Program-made: the position numbers and the translations under genes
Shown here: piece by piece, positions 15,895 to 24,711 of the stretch
Numbering within the stretch: the first letter of the stretch is position 1
Layout: each line of letters begins with the position of its first letter
Assembly (NCBI RefSeq): GCF_016907355.1
Contig: NZ_JAFBBW010000001.1
Location: forward strand, 2,852,001-2,916,000
Length of the DNA stretch: 64,000 bases
Origin: Agromyces aurantiacus
Lineage (GTDB): Bacteria; Actinomycetota; Actinomycetes; Actinomycetales; Microbacteriaceae
Direction: 5' to 3'
Notes under the pieces: model-generated
The model's database searches: none
What the model saw: only the letters and a program-made list of their open reading frames with translations
What the model was told of the DNA's origin: nothing

Positions 15895-16944
15895 CTACTT
15901 CAGGGCGATCGGGTTCACCGGGGAGCCGACGGCGCCGGTGATGGGCAGCGGCGGGGCGACGAGCAGGAACTCGTAGACGCCGTCGGCCGCGCAGTGGGCG
16001 GCGAGCTCCTCGAGGTCCCACATCTCGCCGATCGTGAGCCCCATGTTCGGGATCACGACCTGGTGCAGCGGCTGGAACGCGTCGTCGAACTCGTTCGGCC
16101 GCACCTCGAAGCCCCACGTGTCGGTCGCGATCGCCGCGATCTCGGTGCGGTGCAGCCATCCGGCGGTCGTGAACGACAGTCCTGCGCTCGGCCCGCCCGC
16201 GTACCCGTTCCACCCCTCGCGGAGGGCGCGCGCGTAGCGACCGGTGCGCACCAGCACGAGGTCGCCGCGACCGACGGCGCTCGTCGCGCCCTGGGCGGCG
16301 ATGCACGACTCCAGGTCGGCGACCGTGATGGCGTAGCCGTCATCCAGCTCGCCGGTCTCGGGCCGCAGGTGGCGGCCGACGTCGAGCAGCACGCCACGGC
16401 CCGAGATGACGGATGCCGCGTGCTCGATGCCCGTGATGAGGTCGCCGTCGCTCGTGACGACCTGGCCGGCGTGGCGGCCGTTCCACGCGAGGCCGCGGTC
16501 GAAGATGTGCCCGAGGCCGTCCCACTGGGTCGAGCACTGCAGCGGCATCGCGATGACGTCGTCGGCTCCGCCGATCCCGTGCGGGAAGCCCTGGGTGCCG
16601 GCCGCGGCATCCGTGCCCGTGTCGAGCATCGTGTGCACCGGGTTGGTGCGGCGTCGCCAACCCTGCTGCGGGCCGTTCATGTCGAACGGCTGCGAGAGCG
16701 AGAAGCTCGCCCCGCGGCGAACGAGGGTCGCGGCGTGCGCGCGCTCGGCGTCGCCGATGAAGTTGAGCGTGCCGAGGCGGTCGTCCTCGCCCCAGCGACC
16801 CCAGTTGCGGACCGCCTCGGCGGTCTCGGCGATGTGGCGGGCGGGGTCGGTGCGGTCGAGGTCGGCGGGGTTCTCGGTGAGCGGGGGGTGGGTTTCGAGA
16901 CGGCGCTGGCGCGCCTCCTCAACCCGCACGTTCGCGGAACTCAT
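15895..16944 (-). CDS. Cyclase-family (kynurenine formamidase-like) hydrolase
   Basis: 349 aa, of the length and layout of the long cyclase-family proteins that accompany aromatic pathways. STQWDGLGHIFD, followed by a GRHAG segment, replaces the HxGTHxDxPxH-like metal site of kynurenine formamidase, and VLLDVGRH and GDLVLVRTG match later family blocks. It may hydrolyse a lactone or amide produced during aglycone breakdown. ATG overlaps the FAH-B stop (ATGA), and 44 bases separate it from the monooxygenase. Confidence 0.75.
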   Translation of the reverse strand: MSSANVRVEEARQRRLETHPPLTENPADLDRTDPARHIAETAEAVRNWGRWGEDDRLGTLNFIGDAERAHAATLVRRGASFSLSQPFDMNGPQQGWRRRTNPVHTMLDTGTDAAAGTQGFPHGIGGADDVIAMPLQCSTQWDGLGHIFDRGLAWNGRHAGQVVTSDGDLITGIEHAASVISGRGVLLDVGRHLRPETGELDDGYAITVADLESCIAAQGATSAVGRGDLVLVRTGRYARALREGWNGYAGGPSAGLSFTTAGWLHRTEIAAIATDTWGFEVRPNEFDDAFQPLHQVVIPNMGLTIGEMWDLEELAAHCAADGVYEFLLVAPPLPITGAVGSPVNPIALK

Positions 16945-17930
16945 CGAGAACCCGCCTCGGCGACTGCCCGGACGGTCTGCGCGCCGAGCCCCTCGATCGC
17001 GCCGACCATGACGTCGCCGTCGCGGAGCATGCGCCCGTGCACGATGCCGTTGCCCGCGGGGCTGCCCGTGAGCAGCAGGTCGCCGGGCAGCAGCGGCATG
17101 TTCTGCGACGCTCCGGCGATCAGCGCCGGGAGGTCGAACAGCAGGTCGGAGGTCGTGGCATCCTGCATCGTCACGCCGTTGAGCGTCAGCTCGAGGTGCA
17201 GGTTCCCGGGCTGCCCGACGAACGGCGCGGGCACGAGGAACGGGCCGGTCGGCAGGAAGCCCGGCGCGTTCTTGCCGCGGTACCAGTCGGTGCCGATCTC
17301 CTTCATGTCCTCGCGGAAGACGAGGTCGCGCGTCGTGATGTCGTTGACGATCGTGTACCCCGCGACGTGCTCCATGGCGTGCTCGCGGTCGACGCGGTAC
17401 GCCTCTCGGCCGATCACGACGGCGAGCTCGAGCTCCCAGTCGTGCTGGTCGCTGTAGGACGGCAGCACGAGCTCGACGTCGTCGCCGACGACCGCGGCCG
17501 GCAGCCCGATGAAGAAGTACGGCGTGCCCTCGCGCGCGCGCCGGTCCATCATCTCGGCGGCCCACTCGCGCAGCTCCTCGATGGGGCGCGGGTCGTTCTT
17601 GGCGCGGCCCGCGGCGACGAGGTCGATGACGTGCGTGCGGTAGTTCGCACCGGTCTGCAGCACCTGCCTGGGCGTGACGGGAGCCGTGAGGGTGACGTCG
17701 GCGAGCGGATGCCACGCGGCATCCGCCTGCTCGGCGACACGGCGCAGACGATCCCACGACGCGGGCGCCTCGGCGAGGAACGCATTGAGGTCGGGGGCGC
17801 CCAGTTCCTCGGCGCCGATCTCGCGTACGCGATCCCCCGCGACCAGACCGAGACGCGGCGCCTGCCCGTCCTCCGCGCGGAAGCGGACGAGTGCGAACGG
17901 GCCGGCCAGGCCGGCGGACGACGATGTCAC
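16941..17930 (-). CDS. FAH-family hydrolase B
   Basis: 329 aa from the GTG at 17930, preceded by GGAGA at seven bases; a longer TTG-initiated frame to 17981 exists but lacks a ribosome site. DWELELAVVIG and VNDITTRDL are the metal-binding motifs and LLTGSPAGNG the C-terminal loop. A HVIDLVAAGR helix resembles the N-terminal part of larger FAH proteins acting on aromatic ring-fission products. It is the first gene of the LysR-facing operon; an operator-like TGATG-N5-CATCA lies about 90 bases upstream. Confidence 0.82.
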   Translation of the reverse strand: MTSSSAGLAGPFALVRFRAEDGQAPRLGLVAGDRVREIGAEELGAPDLNAFLAEAPASWDRLRRVAEQADAAWHPLADVTLTAPVTPRQVLQTGANYRTHVIDLVAAGRAKNDPRPIEELREWAAEMMDRRAREGTPYFFIGLPAAVVGDDVELVLPSYSDQHDWELELAVVIGREAYRVDREHAMEHVAGYTIVNDITTRDLVFREDMKEIGTDWYRGKNAPGFLPTGPFLVPAPFVGQPGNLHLELTLNGVTMQDATTSDLLFDLPALIAGASQNMPLLPGDLLLTGSPAGNGIVHGRMLRDGDVMVGAIEGLGAQTVRAVAEAGSR

Positions 17931-18015
17931 GGGTGGGTCTCCAATCACGCGCGCAGCGGTGGGCGGCGTGGAACCAGTCAACCGCGTGGGTGGGTATCAG
18001 TGAAGGGGCGATCCA

Positions 18016-18030
18016 TGATGGAGTTCATCA
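18016..18030. promoter_or_regulatory. Operator TGATG-N5-CATCA before the aromatic operon
   Basis: TGATG GAGTT CATCA at 18016-18030 overlaps the SDR stop and lies 86-100 bases upstream of the FAH-B start. The same half-sites at the same spacing recur at 18860-18874. Symmetry and spacing fit a LysR- or GntR-type dimer. TGATAC downstream (minus strand) could be a -10 without a good -35, as expected for an activator-dependent promoter. Confidence 0.5.
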
Positions 18031-18804
18031 CTCATGTGGATGGCCCGACCCCATCGCGCGTGCGATGGGGAGCCCGCCGTTGTGACCCGTGAGGCCACCA
18101 TCGACGGCGACCTCCGTGCCGGTGACGAACGCCGCATCCGGCGACAGCAGGCAGGCGATCACGGCCGCGACCTCGGCCGGCGTGCCGGTGCGGCCGAGCG
18201 GCGTCGACGCGAGGTTGACCTCGCGGAACGCCGCCGGCGCGCTCGCGGTCATGGGCGTCTCGATGAAGCCCGGGCTGACGAGGTTGACGCGGATGCCGCG
18301 GGGTCCGAGCTCCATCGCCGCAGTCTTCGTGACGCCGCGCAACGCCCACTTGCTCGCGCCGTAGGCGATGCCGTAGTGCGCCATCGCGCCGGCGGCGGAT
18401 CCGACGTTGACGATCGACGCGCCGTCGCCCATCAGCGGTGCGAGCGCCTGGATGCCGAGCGCCGGTCCGGTGGCGTTCACAGCGAACGACGCCGCGAAGT
18501 CCTCGGCAGTCGCGTCGGCCAGGCGGGCGCGCCTCGTGATGCCGGCGGCGTTGACGAGGCCGTCGATGAGCGGCCCGCCGCTGCCCGGCCCGAGGCGCTC
18601 GGCGAGCGCGATCCAGGCGGCGGGCTCGGCGACGTCGAGGTCCACCTGCTCGACCGTCGTCGCCCGCCGCGGCGGCGCGGCGGTCCACGACCGGTCGGCG
18701 GCGATCACGCGGGCGCCGGCCGCGGCGAGCGCCGACGTCGTCGCGGCCCCGATGCCGGATGCCGCGCCCGTGACGACGTACATCCGGCCATCGTGCGTCC
18801 CCAT
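18028..18804 (-). CDS. Short-chain dehydrogenase/reductase (SDR)
   Basis: 258 aa. TGAASGIG near the N-terminus binds NAD(P); NAAG, then S (VGSAAG), Y and K (YGASK), form the catalytic set. The length is typical of classical SDRs. It precedes the aromatic operon with 97 bases between and is divergent from a small cupin, with a perfect 19-base palindrome in the divergent region. A dehydrogenase step on an alcohol or dihydrodiol intermediate is plausible; the substrate cannot be read from sequence. Confidence 0.88.
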   Translation of the reverse strand: MGTHDGRMYVVTGAASGIGAATTSALAAAGARVIAADRSWTAAPPRRATTVEQVDLDVAEPAAWIALAERLGPGSGGPLIDGLVNAAGITRRARLADATAEDFAASFAVNATGPALGIQALAPLMGDGASIVNVGSAAGAMAHYGIAYGASKWALRGVTKTAAMELGPRGIRVNLVSPGFIETPMTASAPAAFREVNLASTPLGRTGTPAEVAAVIACLLSPDAAFVTGTEVAVDGGLTGHNGGLPIARAMGSGHPHE

Positions 18805-18857
18805 CGTCGTCCCCTTCCGCGCGAGCCCGAGCTTCCATCGTGTCGTGCCGGCGACCG

Positions 18858-18876
18858 CGTGATGCGGCGCATCACG
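18858..18876. promoter_or_regulatory. Perfect 19-base palindrome between SDR and cupin genes
   Basis: CGTGATGCG-G-CGCATCACG (9-1-9, perfect). It contains TGATG-N5-CATCA, identical in half-sites and spacing to the site at 18016. It lies midway between divergent genes, so one regulator probably controls both and the aromatic operon. Confidence 0.6.
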
Positions 18877-18935
18877 GATCGCGATGACGGCGGAGGCACG
18901 CGGATCGTGGTCTGCCGGGCTCGCCGCGCGAGCGG

Positions 18936-18957
18936 CATACTGGACGGCACACCGTCC
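18936..18957 (+). promoter_or_regulatory. Likely -10 box and leader hairpin of the cupin gene
   Basis: CATACT (18936-18941) is a -10-like hexamer followed at once by a perfect GGACGG-CACA-CCGTCC hairpin (18942-18957), then GGAGGA and the GTG start. The hairpin would form at the very 5' end of the mRNA. Confidence 0.4.
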
Positions 18958-18971
18958 GGACGGAGGACTCC

Positions 18972-19319
18972 GTGGCCGACCTGAACGAACTCGCTCGAAC
19001 CCACCTCGCCGCCGCGCTCGCCGACGAGCACGGCCGCAGCGCGGAGCTGATCCTCCGCGACGGCCCCATGCGGCAGACGATCATCGCCCTGCGCTCGGGC
19101 GCAGAGCTCTCGGAGCACAATTCGCCCGCAGCGGCGAGCCTCCAGGTGCTCGCCGGGCGCGTGCGCGTGACCGGCCAGCAGGTGGCCGAGGTCACCGCCG
19201 GCCGGGTGGACGTGCTCACGCACGACCGACACTCCGTGCTCGCGCTCGAGGACTCCGTGTTCCTGCTGACCACCGTCACCGGCATCGAGCCCACGGGCGG
19301 GCCCGAGCGCGCTCGCTGA
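18972..19319 (+). CDS. Small cupin-domain protein
   Basis: 115 aa, GTG start five bases after GGAGGA. LRSGAELSEHNSPAAASLQVLAGRVRV and the later DRHSVLALEDSVFLLT form the two cupin motifs of a single beta-barrel; one clear His (in SEHNSP) and few other metal ligands are seen. Small cupins of this type bind ligands or metals and often have undefined roles. It is divergent from the SDR, with a shared palindrome between them, and ends in front of a long inverted repeat. Confidence 0.75.
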   Translation: MADLNELARTHLAAALADEHGRSAELILRDGPMRQTIIALRSGAELSEHNSPAAASLQVLAGRVRVTGQQVAEVTAGRVDVLTHDRHSVLALEDSVFLLTTVTGIEPTGGPERAR

Positions 19320-19351
19320 CCCCACGCGCTCGCGCGCGACGTGTCCGCGGA

Positions 19352-19437
19352 CCGCCGCAACGCCGGACATCGCCCGATCGCCGGACCCGAATCCACCTCG
19401 GCATCCGTGGTTGCGGCGATCTCCGGCGTTGCGGCGG
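19352..19437. terminator. 23-bp inverted repeat between convergent genes
   Basis: Arms 19352-19374 and 19415-19437 pair at 22 of 23 positions around a 40-base loop. It sits between the cupin and pcaF stop codons, so a bidirectional terminator is likely, though there is no U-tract. Confidence 0.5.
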
Positions 19438-19445
19438 GCCGCGCG

Positions 19446-20660
19446 CTACGCGCGCGCGAACACCGCCGCGAGGGCCTGGCCGCCGCCGATGCACATGGTC
19501 TCGAGGGCGAGTTCGCCGTCGAGTGCGGGCAGTTCGTGGGCGAGGGTCGCGAGCATGCGAATGCCGGTCGCGCCGATGGGGTGACCGATCGAGATGCCGC
19601 TCCCGCGCGGGTTGAGGCGCGGGTCTTCGGCGTCGAGGCCCCAGTCGGCCAGGCACGCGAGCACCTGCACGGCGAATGCCTCGTTGAGCTCGATGGCGTC
19701 GAGGTCGTCGAAGCGGATGCCGGCGCGCTGCAGCGCGAGGTTCGCTGCCGGCACCGGCGCGACGCCGAAGCGCAGCGGGTCGTTGCCGGCGACCGCCCAC
19801 GACACGAGCCGCAGCATCGGGGTGAGGCCGAGCTCGGCGGCCCGCTCGGGCGTCGTGACGATGCACGCGGCGGCGGCGTCGTTCTGCCCGCTGGAGTTGC
19901 CCGCCGTCACGGTGGCGTCCGGGTCGCGGCGGCCCAGGATGGCGCGCAGCGCGCCGAGCGCCTCGAGCGAGGTGTCGGCGCGCGGGTGCTCGTCGCGGTC
20001 GACGATCGCGCTGCCGCGCCGCCCGGGCACCTCGACCGGCACGAGCTCGGCGTCGAACGCGCCGGAGTCCTGCGCCGCGATCGCGCGCCGGTGCGACTGC
20101 AGGGCGAACGCGTCCTGCGCCTCGCGCGAGATGCCGTACTCGGCGCGCAGGAGCTCGGCCGAACCGACGTTGCCGTCGGGTGTCGGGAACCGCCGGCCGC
20201 CGACGGTCTCGCGTCCGCGCGCGAGCGCGTCGTGCAGCATGAGGCCCGCACCGGTCACGCCGCGGCGACCCTCCACGGTGTACAGCGGCGCGTTCGACAT
20301 CGACTCGACGCCGAGCGCGACGACCGCGTCGGCCACGCCGGTCTGCACCTCCATGGCCGCGTTGAGCACGGCCTGCAGGCCCGAGCCGCAGCGCCGGTCG
20401 AGCTGGTACCCGGTCGTCGTCACGGGGAAGCCGGCGTCGAGTGCGGCGACCCGGCCGATCGCGGGCGCCTCCATGGTCGGGTACCCCTGCGCGGCGATGA
20501 CGCCGTCGATCGCGACGGGGTCGACGCCGGTGCGCTCGAGCAGGGCGCGCAGCACCGTCGTCGCCAGCTCGAGCGCCGACACGGTGGCCAGCGTTCCGCC
20601 CATCCGCCCGACGGGCGTGCGCAGCGGCGCACAGACGACGACCTCGCGCAGCTCAGGCAT
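19446..20660 (-). CDS. pcaF: Beta-ketoadipyl-CoA thiolase
   Basis: 404 aa. C91 in RRCGSGLQAV is the acyl-accepting cysteine; NEAFAVQ, GHPIGATGIR and CIGGGQALAAVF are the other thiolase motifs. It catalyses thiolysis of 3-oxoadipyl-CoA to succinyl-CoA and acetyl-CoA, the last step of the pathway encoded immediately upstream. It is separated from pcaJ by about 100 bases containing a strong stem-loop, so its expression may be tuned separately. A generic acetyl-CoA acetyltransferase is the alternative, made unlikely by context. Confidence 0.88.
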   Translation of the reverse strand: MPELREVVVCAPLRTPVGRMGGTLATVSALELATTVLRALLERTGVDPVAIDGVIAAQGYPTMEAPAIGRVAALDAGFPVTTTGYQLDRRCGSGLQAVLNAAMEVQTGVADAVVALGVESMSNAPLYTVEGRRGVTGAGLMLHDALARGRETVGGRRFPTPDGNVGSAELLRAEYGISREAQDAFALQSHRRAIAAQDSGAFDAELVPVEVPGRRGSAIVDRDEHPRADTSLEALGALRAILGRRDPDATVTAGNSSGQNDAAAACIVTTPERAAELGLTPMLRLVSWAVAGNDPLRFGVAPVPAANLALQRAGIRFDDLDAIELNEAFAVQVLACLADWGLDAEDPRLNPRGSGISIGHPIGATGIRMLATLAHELPALDGELALETMCIGGGQALAAVFARA

Positions 20661-20694
20661 TCGTCGCCCCGTCCGCGCGCCACGACGAAGGAGG

Positions 20695-20713
20695 ATCGGC
20701 GCGCCGCGCCGAT
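20695..20713 (-). promoter_or_regulatory. Intercistronic stem-loop between pcaJ and pcaF
   Basis: A perfect 8-3-8 palindrome (ATCGGCGC, loop GCC, GCGCCGAT), flanked further out by complementary CGAAGGAG and CTCCTTCG segments that could extend or compete with it. The region has no ORF. It may attenuate or stabilise transcripts; there is no U-run. Confidence 0.4.
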
Positions 20714-20762
20714 GATGGGTCGGCGTGTCGCGCAGAATCTCCTTCGATCCGCCCGCAGCGCC

Positions 20763-21422
20763 TCACGAGGCAGCCTCCACAGCGACCGATTCGGCGACCG
20801 TGAACGGCGCGCCCGTGGCATCCGTGACCTGCTCGATCGTGACGCCGGGCGCGAGCTCGACGAGCACGAACCCCTCGTCGGTCACGTCGAACACGGCGAG
20901 TTCGGTGATGATCCGGTCGACGCAGCCGCGCCCGGTGAGCGGCAGCGTGCACTCCTGCACGAGCTTGGCCGAGCCGTCCTTCGCGACGTGCTCCATGACC
21001 ACGATCACGCGCTCCGCGCCGTTGACGAGGTCCATCGCCCCGCCCATGCCCTTGACCATCTTGCCGGGCACCGCCCAGTTGGCGATGTCACCGTGCGCCG
21101 AGACCTGCATGGCGCCGAGCACCGCGGTCGTGATGCGCCCGCCGCGGATCATCCCGAAACTCGCGGCCGAATCGAAGTACGCCGCGCCGGCCAGCACCGT
21201 CACGGTCTCCTTCCCGGCGTTGATCAGCTTGGGGTCCTCCTCGCCCTCCCACGGGTACGGCCCGACGCCCAGGATCCCGTTCTCGGAATGCAGCACCACC
21301 TCGACCCCGTCGGGCAGGTGGTTCGGGATGAGCGTGGGCAGGCCGATGCCGAGGTTCACGTACGAGCCGTCCTCGAGCTCGCGGGCGGCACGCGCGGCCA
21401 TCTCGTCGCGGGTCAGCGGCAT
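20763..21422 (-). CDS. pcaJ: 3-oxoadipate CoA-transferase, beta subunit
   Basis: 219 aa. [16 protein letters not shown] and [14 protein letters not shown] are the signature of the CoA-transferase B subunit; the Glu of SENG is the catalytic residue. With PcaI it moves CoA from succinyl-CoA to 3-oxoadipate. Its ATG overlaps the pcaI stop (TGATG). The scoB-type succinyl-CoA:acetoacetate transferase is similar; the operon decides for pcaJ. Confidence 0.88.
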   Translation of the reverse strand: MPLTRDEMAARAARELEDGSYVNLGIGLPTLIPNHLPDGVEVVLHSENGILGVGPYPWEGEEDPKLINAGKETVTVLAGAAYFDSAASFGMIRGGRITTAVLGAMQVSAHGDIANWAVPGKMVKGMGGAMDLVNGAERVIVVMEHVAKDGSAKLVQECTLPLTGRGCVDRIITELAVFDVTDEGFVLVELAPGVTIEQVTDATGAPFTVAESVAVEAAS

Positions 21423-22237
21423 CAGCGGGTCTCCTCGGCCTGGTCGGGGGCGGTTCCGGATGCCGCGGGCCGGGGCCGCACGGTCACCTTCTCGATCGGC
21501 AGGTCGGCGGACTGCTCCGCCGTCAGGACCACGACCCGGTCCACGTAGATGCCCGGCAGGTGGATGTCGTCGGGCCCGAACTCGCCCGGCTCGACGAGCT
21601 CGTCGACCTCGGCGATCGTCACCCGGCCGGCCATCCCGGCGAGCGGGTTGAAGTTGCGCGTCGACTTCTCGAACCGCAGGTTGCCGTGCCGGTCGCCGAC
21701 CGCCGCCCGCACCAGGCCGTAGTCGGTGCGGATGGCGCGCTCGAGCACGTACTCGCGGGTCCGCCCGAACGAGTCGAACGGCCGAAGCTCCTTGGGCTCG
21801 CTGGTCAGCGCGACCGAGCCGTCGGCCGCGTAGCGCAGCGGCATCCCGCCGTCGGAGACGGCCGTGCCGGCGCCGGTCGCCGTGTAGAACGCGGGGATGC
21901 CGACGCCCCCGGCGCGCAGCCGCTCGGCGAGCGTGCCCTGGGGCGTGAGCTCGACCTCGACCTCGCCCGAGAGGTACTGCCGCGCGAACTCGCGGTTCTC
22001 GCCGATGTAGCTCGCGATCACGCGGCGGATGCGCCCGGCCGCGAGCAGCTCGCCGAGCCCCCACCCGTCGACGCCGCAGTTGTTCGACACCACCTCGAGC
22101 TCGTCGACGCCGCGCGCGAGCAGCGCCCGGATGATCGTGATCGGCACGCCCGACAGTCCGAAGCCGCCGACCGCGAGCGAGGCGCCCGATGGGATGTCGG
22201 CGACGGCCTCCTCGGCCGACGCGAAGGTCTTGTCCAT
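21422..22237 (-). CDS. pcaI: 3-oxoadipate CoA-transferase, alpha subunit
   Basis: 271 aa. [14 protein letters not shown] near the start and [12 protein letters not shown] match the CoA-transferase A subunit; the C-terminal ~35 residues are Pro/Ala-rich and probably disordered. It pairs with PcaJ. It begins 14 bases after the pcaL stop and is followed by pcaJ with a stop-start overlap. Confidence 0.88.
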   Translation of the reverse strand: MDKTFASAEEAVADIPSGASLAVGGFGLSGVPITIIRALLARGVDELEVVSNNCGVDGWGLGELLAAGRIRRVIASYIGENREFARQYLSGEVEVELTPQGTLAERLRAGGVGIPAFYTATGAGTAVSDGGMPLRYAADGSVALTSEPKELRPFDSFGRTREYVLERAIRTDYGLVRAAVGDRHGNLRFEKSTRNFNPLAGMAGRVTIAEVDELVEPGEFGPDDIHLPGIYVDRVVVLTAEQSADLPIEKVTVRPRPAASGTAPDQAEETR

Positions 22238-22251
22238 GTCTCCTCCGGGGT

Positions 22252-23493
22252 TCAGGGGGTCTCGTCGGGGGCAGCGGGTGTGTCAGGAGCAGCGGGTGCG
22301 GAGCTCGCGGCGTCCCCCTCCTGGAAGACCGCGCGCATGATCGCGAACGCCGCGTTCGACGCCGGCAGACCCGCGTACAGCGCGGTGTGCAGCAGCACCT
22401 CGGCGATCTCGTCGCGCGTGAGCCCGTTGCGGAGCGCCGCGCGCACGTGCATCGCGATCTCGTTCTCATGGCCGCCGGTGGTGAGCGAGGCGAGCGTCGC
22501 GATCGAACGCTCCCGGCGCGACAAGCCGGGTCGGTCCCACACGTCGCCCCACGCGTATCGGGTCAGGAAGTCCTGGAACGCCGCGGTCTCGGGCGTCGTC
22601 GCCGCGACCGCACGGTCGACGTGCGCGTCGCCGAGCACCTCGCGGCGCACCCGCATGCCGCGGTCGTGGGCGACGGATGCCGCGCCTGCACGTTCCGCGG
22701 CGGCGACGTGCTGCGCGATGAGCTCGGCGGCCGCGGCGGGCTCCTCGAGCACGGCGAGGTGCGACGCCCCGTCGAGCGCGACGTGCCGGCCGTCCGGGAC
22801 GGCGTCGGCGAGGTCCTGCATCGAGGCGGGGGGCGTCACAGTGTCGTGCTCGCCGCTGATCGCGAGGGTGGGTGCGTCGAGCGCGCCGAGGTCGGCCGTG
22901 CGGTCGAACCCGGCGAGCGCCTCGGCGCACGCGGCGTACGACTCGTCGTCGACGTCGACGAGCGTGGAGAGCGAGCGGGCGCCGGGGCCGCCGCCCTCGC
23001 GGTCGAGGAACCCGGGCGCGAACCAGCGCGACGCGCTGCCGGTCACGAGGGATGCGGTGCCGCTCGCCCGCACCGACGCGGCGCGCTCGGCCCACCCGTC
23101 GGGCGTGCCGATGCGCGCGCCGCTGCAGCTCAGCACGAGCGACCGCACCCGGTCGGGATGCGCGGCCGCGAGCTCGAGCGCGACGGTGCCGCCGAGCGAG
23201 ACGCCCGCGACGTGGAATGCGCCGCCGCCCGCCTCGTCGACGACCGCCAGCACGGCGTCGGCGAGCTCGCCGATCGTGACGGGCGCGCGCACGACGGGCG
23301 AGGCGCCGTGGCCGGGCAGGTCGATCCGCAGGATCCGCAGGCCCGCGGTGCGCTGGTCGGCGCGGAGCCGAGCGACGACGCCGTCCCAGAGTGCGGTCGT
23401 CGTGCCGAGCGAGGGCAGCAGGACGAGCAGCGGGTTCGCGGCGGCCGGCGCGGCGCCCGGCGCGAACGAGCCGAGCAGTCGGGGCACGGTCAT
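22252..23493 (-). CDS. pcaL: Fused 3-oxoadipate enol-lactonase and 4-carboxymuconolactone decarboxylase
   Basis: 413 aa, two domains. Residues 1-about 265 are an alpha/beta hydrolase (PcaD) with nucleophile motif GVSLGG, acid in GEHDTVTPP and a C-terminal His (GASHLA). Residues about 285-400 are a carboxymuconolactone decarboxylase (PcaC) with [20 protein letters not shown] and [10 protein letters not shown]. The fusion does the decarboxylation and lactone hydrolysis to 3-oxoadipate; such PcaL fusions are common in actinobacteria. The Ala/Pro tail is unstructured. It starts four bases inside the pcaB end. Confidence 0.9.
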   Translation of the reverse strand: MTVPRLLGSFAPGAAPAAANPLLVLLPSLGTTTALWDGVVARLRADQRTAGLRILRIDLPGHGASPVVRAPVTIGELADAVLAVVDEAGGGAFHVAGVSLGGTVALELAAAHPDRVRSLVLSCSGARIGTPDGWAERAASVRASGTASLVTGSASRWFAPGFLDREGGGPGARSLSTLVDVDDESYAACAEALAGFDRTADLGALDAPTLAISGEHDTVTPPASMQDLADAVPDGRHVALDGASHLAVLEEPAAAAELIAQHVAAAERAGAASVAHDRGMRVRREVLGDAHVDRAVAATTPETAAFQDFLTRYAWGDVWDRPGLSRRERSIATLASLTTGGHENEIAMHVRAALRNGLTRDEIAEVLLHTALYAGLPASNAAFAIMRAVFQEGDAASSAPAAPDTPAAPDETP

Positions 23494-24698
23494 GGTCTGG
23501 CCTCCTGGGGAGCGGATGCGGCGGGGCCGGTGGGATCGGCGACGCCGCCGAAGCGGGAGACCGCCCGGTCGACGATGCGGTCGGATGCCGCGGCGAGCAC
23601 GTCGCGCGCGGGACGCTCGCCCGCGGGGCCGGCGTCGGCGACGATCGCGGCCGCGCGGACCGCGTCGAACCCGAGCCCGCCGACGAGCCGGGCGGCCGCA
23701 CCCGCCGAGGAGCGCGCGAGTCGCACGAGTCGCCGCAGCGCCGACCACTCGGCGTGCCATCGCCCGGGCGAGCGCTCGTCGCCCGCGATCGCGGCACTCG
23801 CGACGACCGACAGCAGCCCGGGCGCCTCGGTCGCGGCCGCGGTGATCCGCACCGCGTCGACGGGGTTCTGCTTGTGCGGCATGGCCGACGAGCCGCCCGA
23901 GGCGGCCAGGCGCACCTCACCGATCTCCTCGCGCGAGAGGAATGTCGCGTCGCCGGCGATCCGCCCGAGCGCGGCGAGCACCGTGGCGGCGGCCCCGGCG
24001 ACCGCGAGCACGGGCGTGCGCTCGGCGTGCCACGAGCGCCCCGGGTCGGCGAGCCCCAGCCGGCCGGCGAGTTCGCGGCGCACCTCGTCGGCGCCCGTGG
24101 GCCGCCCGGCCGCGGCATCCGCCGCCGCACCGGTGCCGACGGCGCCGCCGAACTGCACGGGGAACGCGAGCGCGTCGATCGCCGCGACCGCCGAGGTCAC
24201 GCCGTCGAGCCAGCCCGCCGCGAGCACGCCGAGCGTCGAGGCCTCGCCGTGCCGCGCGATCGAGCGCGCGATGCGCACGTCGCCGCGGTGCGCGTCGGCG
24301 AGCGTCGCGAGCGAACCGCCGGCGGCGACGAGCGAGCCCCGGGCCGCGCGCAGCGCCTCGCGCGCCACGAGCATGAGCGCGGTGTCGACGACGTCCTGGC
24401 TCGTCGCGCCGAGGTGCAGCCGATCGGCGGAGAGCCCGGCGGCCTCGAGCTGCGCGCGCAGCGCGGGCACGAGCGCGACGACCGGCACGCCGTCGCGTGC
24501 GACGCCGTCGCGCAGCGCGTCACGGTCGAGGGCCGCAGCCTCGAGCGTGTCGGCCTGCGCGTCGAGGACCTCGTCGAGCACGCTCCCCCACGCCAGCAGC
24601 AGCGCGCGCTCGACCTCGACCATCGCGGCGAGCGCCGCGTCGTCGTCGCTGCCCGAGGCGTCGGCCGCGCCCGGATCGAGAAGTCCCCAGTCGGTCAT
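23490..24698 (-). CDS. pcaB: 3-carboxy-cis,cis-muconate cycloisomerase
   Basis: 402 aa of the fumarase/aspartase superfamily. GGSSAMPHKQNP is the superfamily signature loop and ATSQDVVDTA the second conserved block. It cyclises 3-carboxy-cis,cis-muconate to 4-carboxymuconolactone. Its stop overlaps the pcaL ATG; 13 bases separate it from pcaG. The Ala/Pro-rich C-terminus varies among homologues. Confidence 0.9.
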   Translation of the reverse strand: MTDWGLLDPGAADASGSDDDAALAAMVEVERALLLAWGSVLDEVLDAQADTLEAAALDRDALRDGVARDGVPVVALVPALRAQLEAAGLSADRLHLGATSQDVVDTALMLVAREALRAARGSLVAAGGSLATLADAHRGDVRIARSIARHGEASTLGVLAAGWLDGVTSAVAAIDALAFPVQFGGAVGTGAAADAAAGRPTGADEVRRELAGRLGLADPGRSWHAERTPVLAVAGAAATVLAALGRIAGDATFLSREEIGEVRLAASGGSSAMPHKQNPVDAVRITAAATEAPGLLSVVASAAIAGDERSPGRWHAEWSALRRLVRLARSSAGAAARLVGGLGFDAVRAAAIVADAGPAGERPARDVLAAASDRIVDRAVSRFGGVADPTGPAASAPQEARP

Positions 24699-24711
24699 CG
24701 CTCCATCCTGC

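Noticed and set aside
16941..17981. Longer FAH-B with a TTG start at 17981
   Set aside because: No ribosome site, and the extra 17 residues are not FAH-like; GTG at 17930 has GGAGA at good spacing.
19341..21548. 735-codon plus-strand open frame over pcaF and pcaJ
   Set aside because: Complement of clear thiolase and CoA-transferase genes; low-complexity Arg-rich translation.
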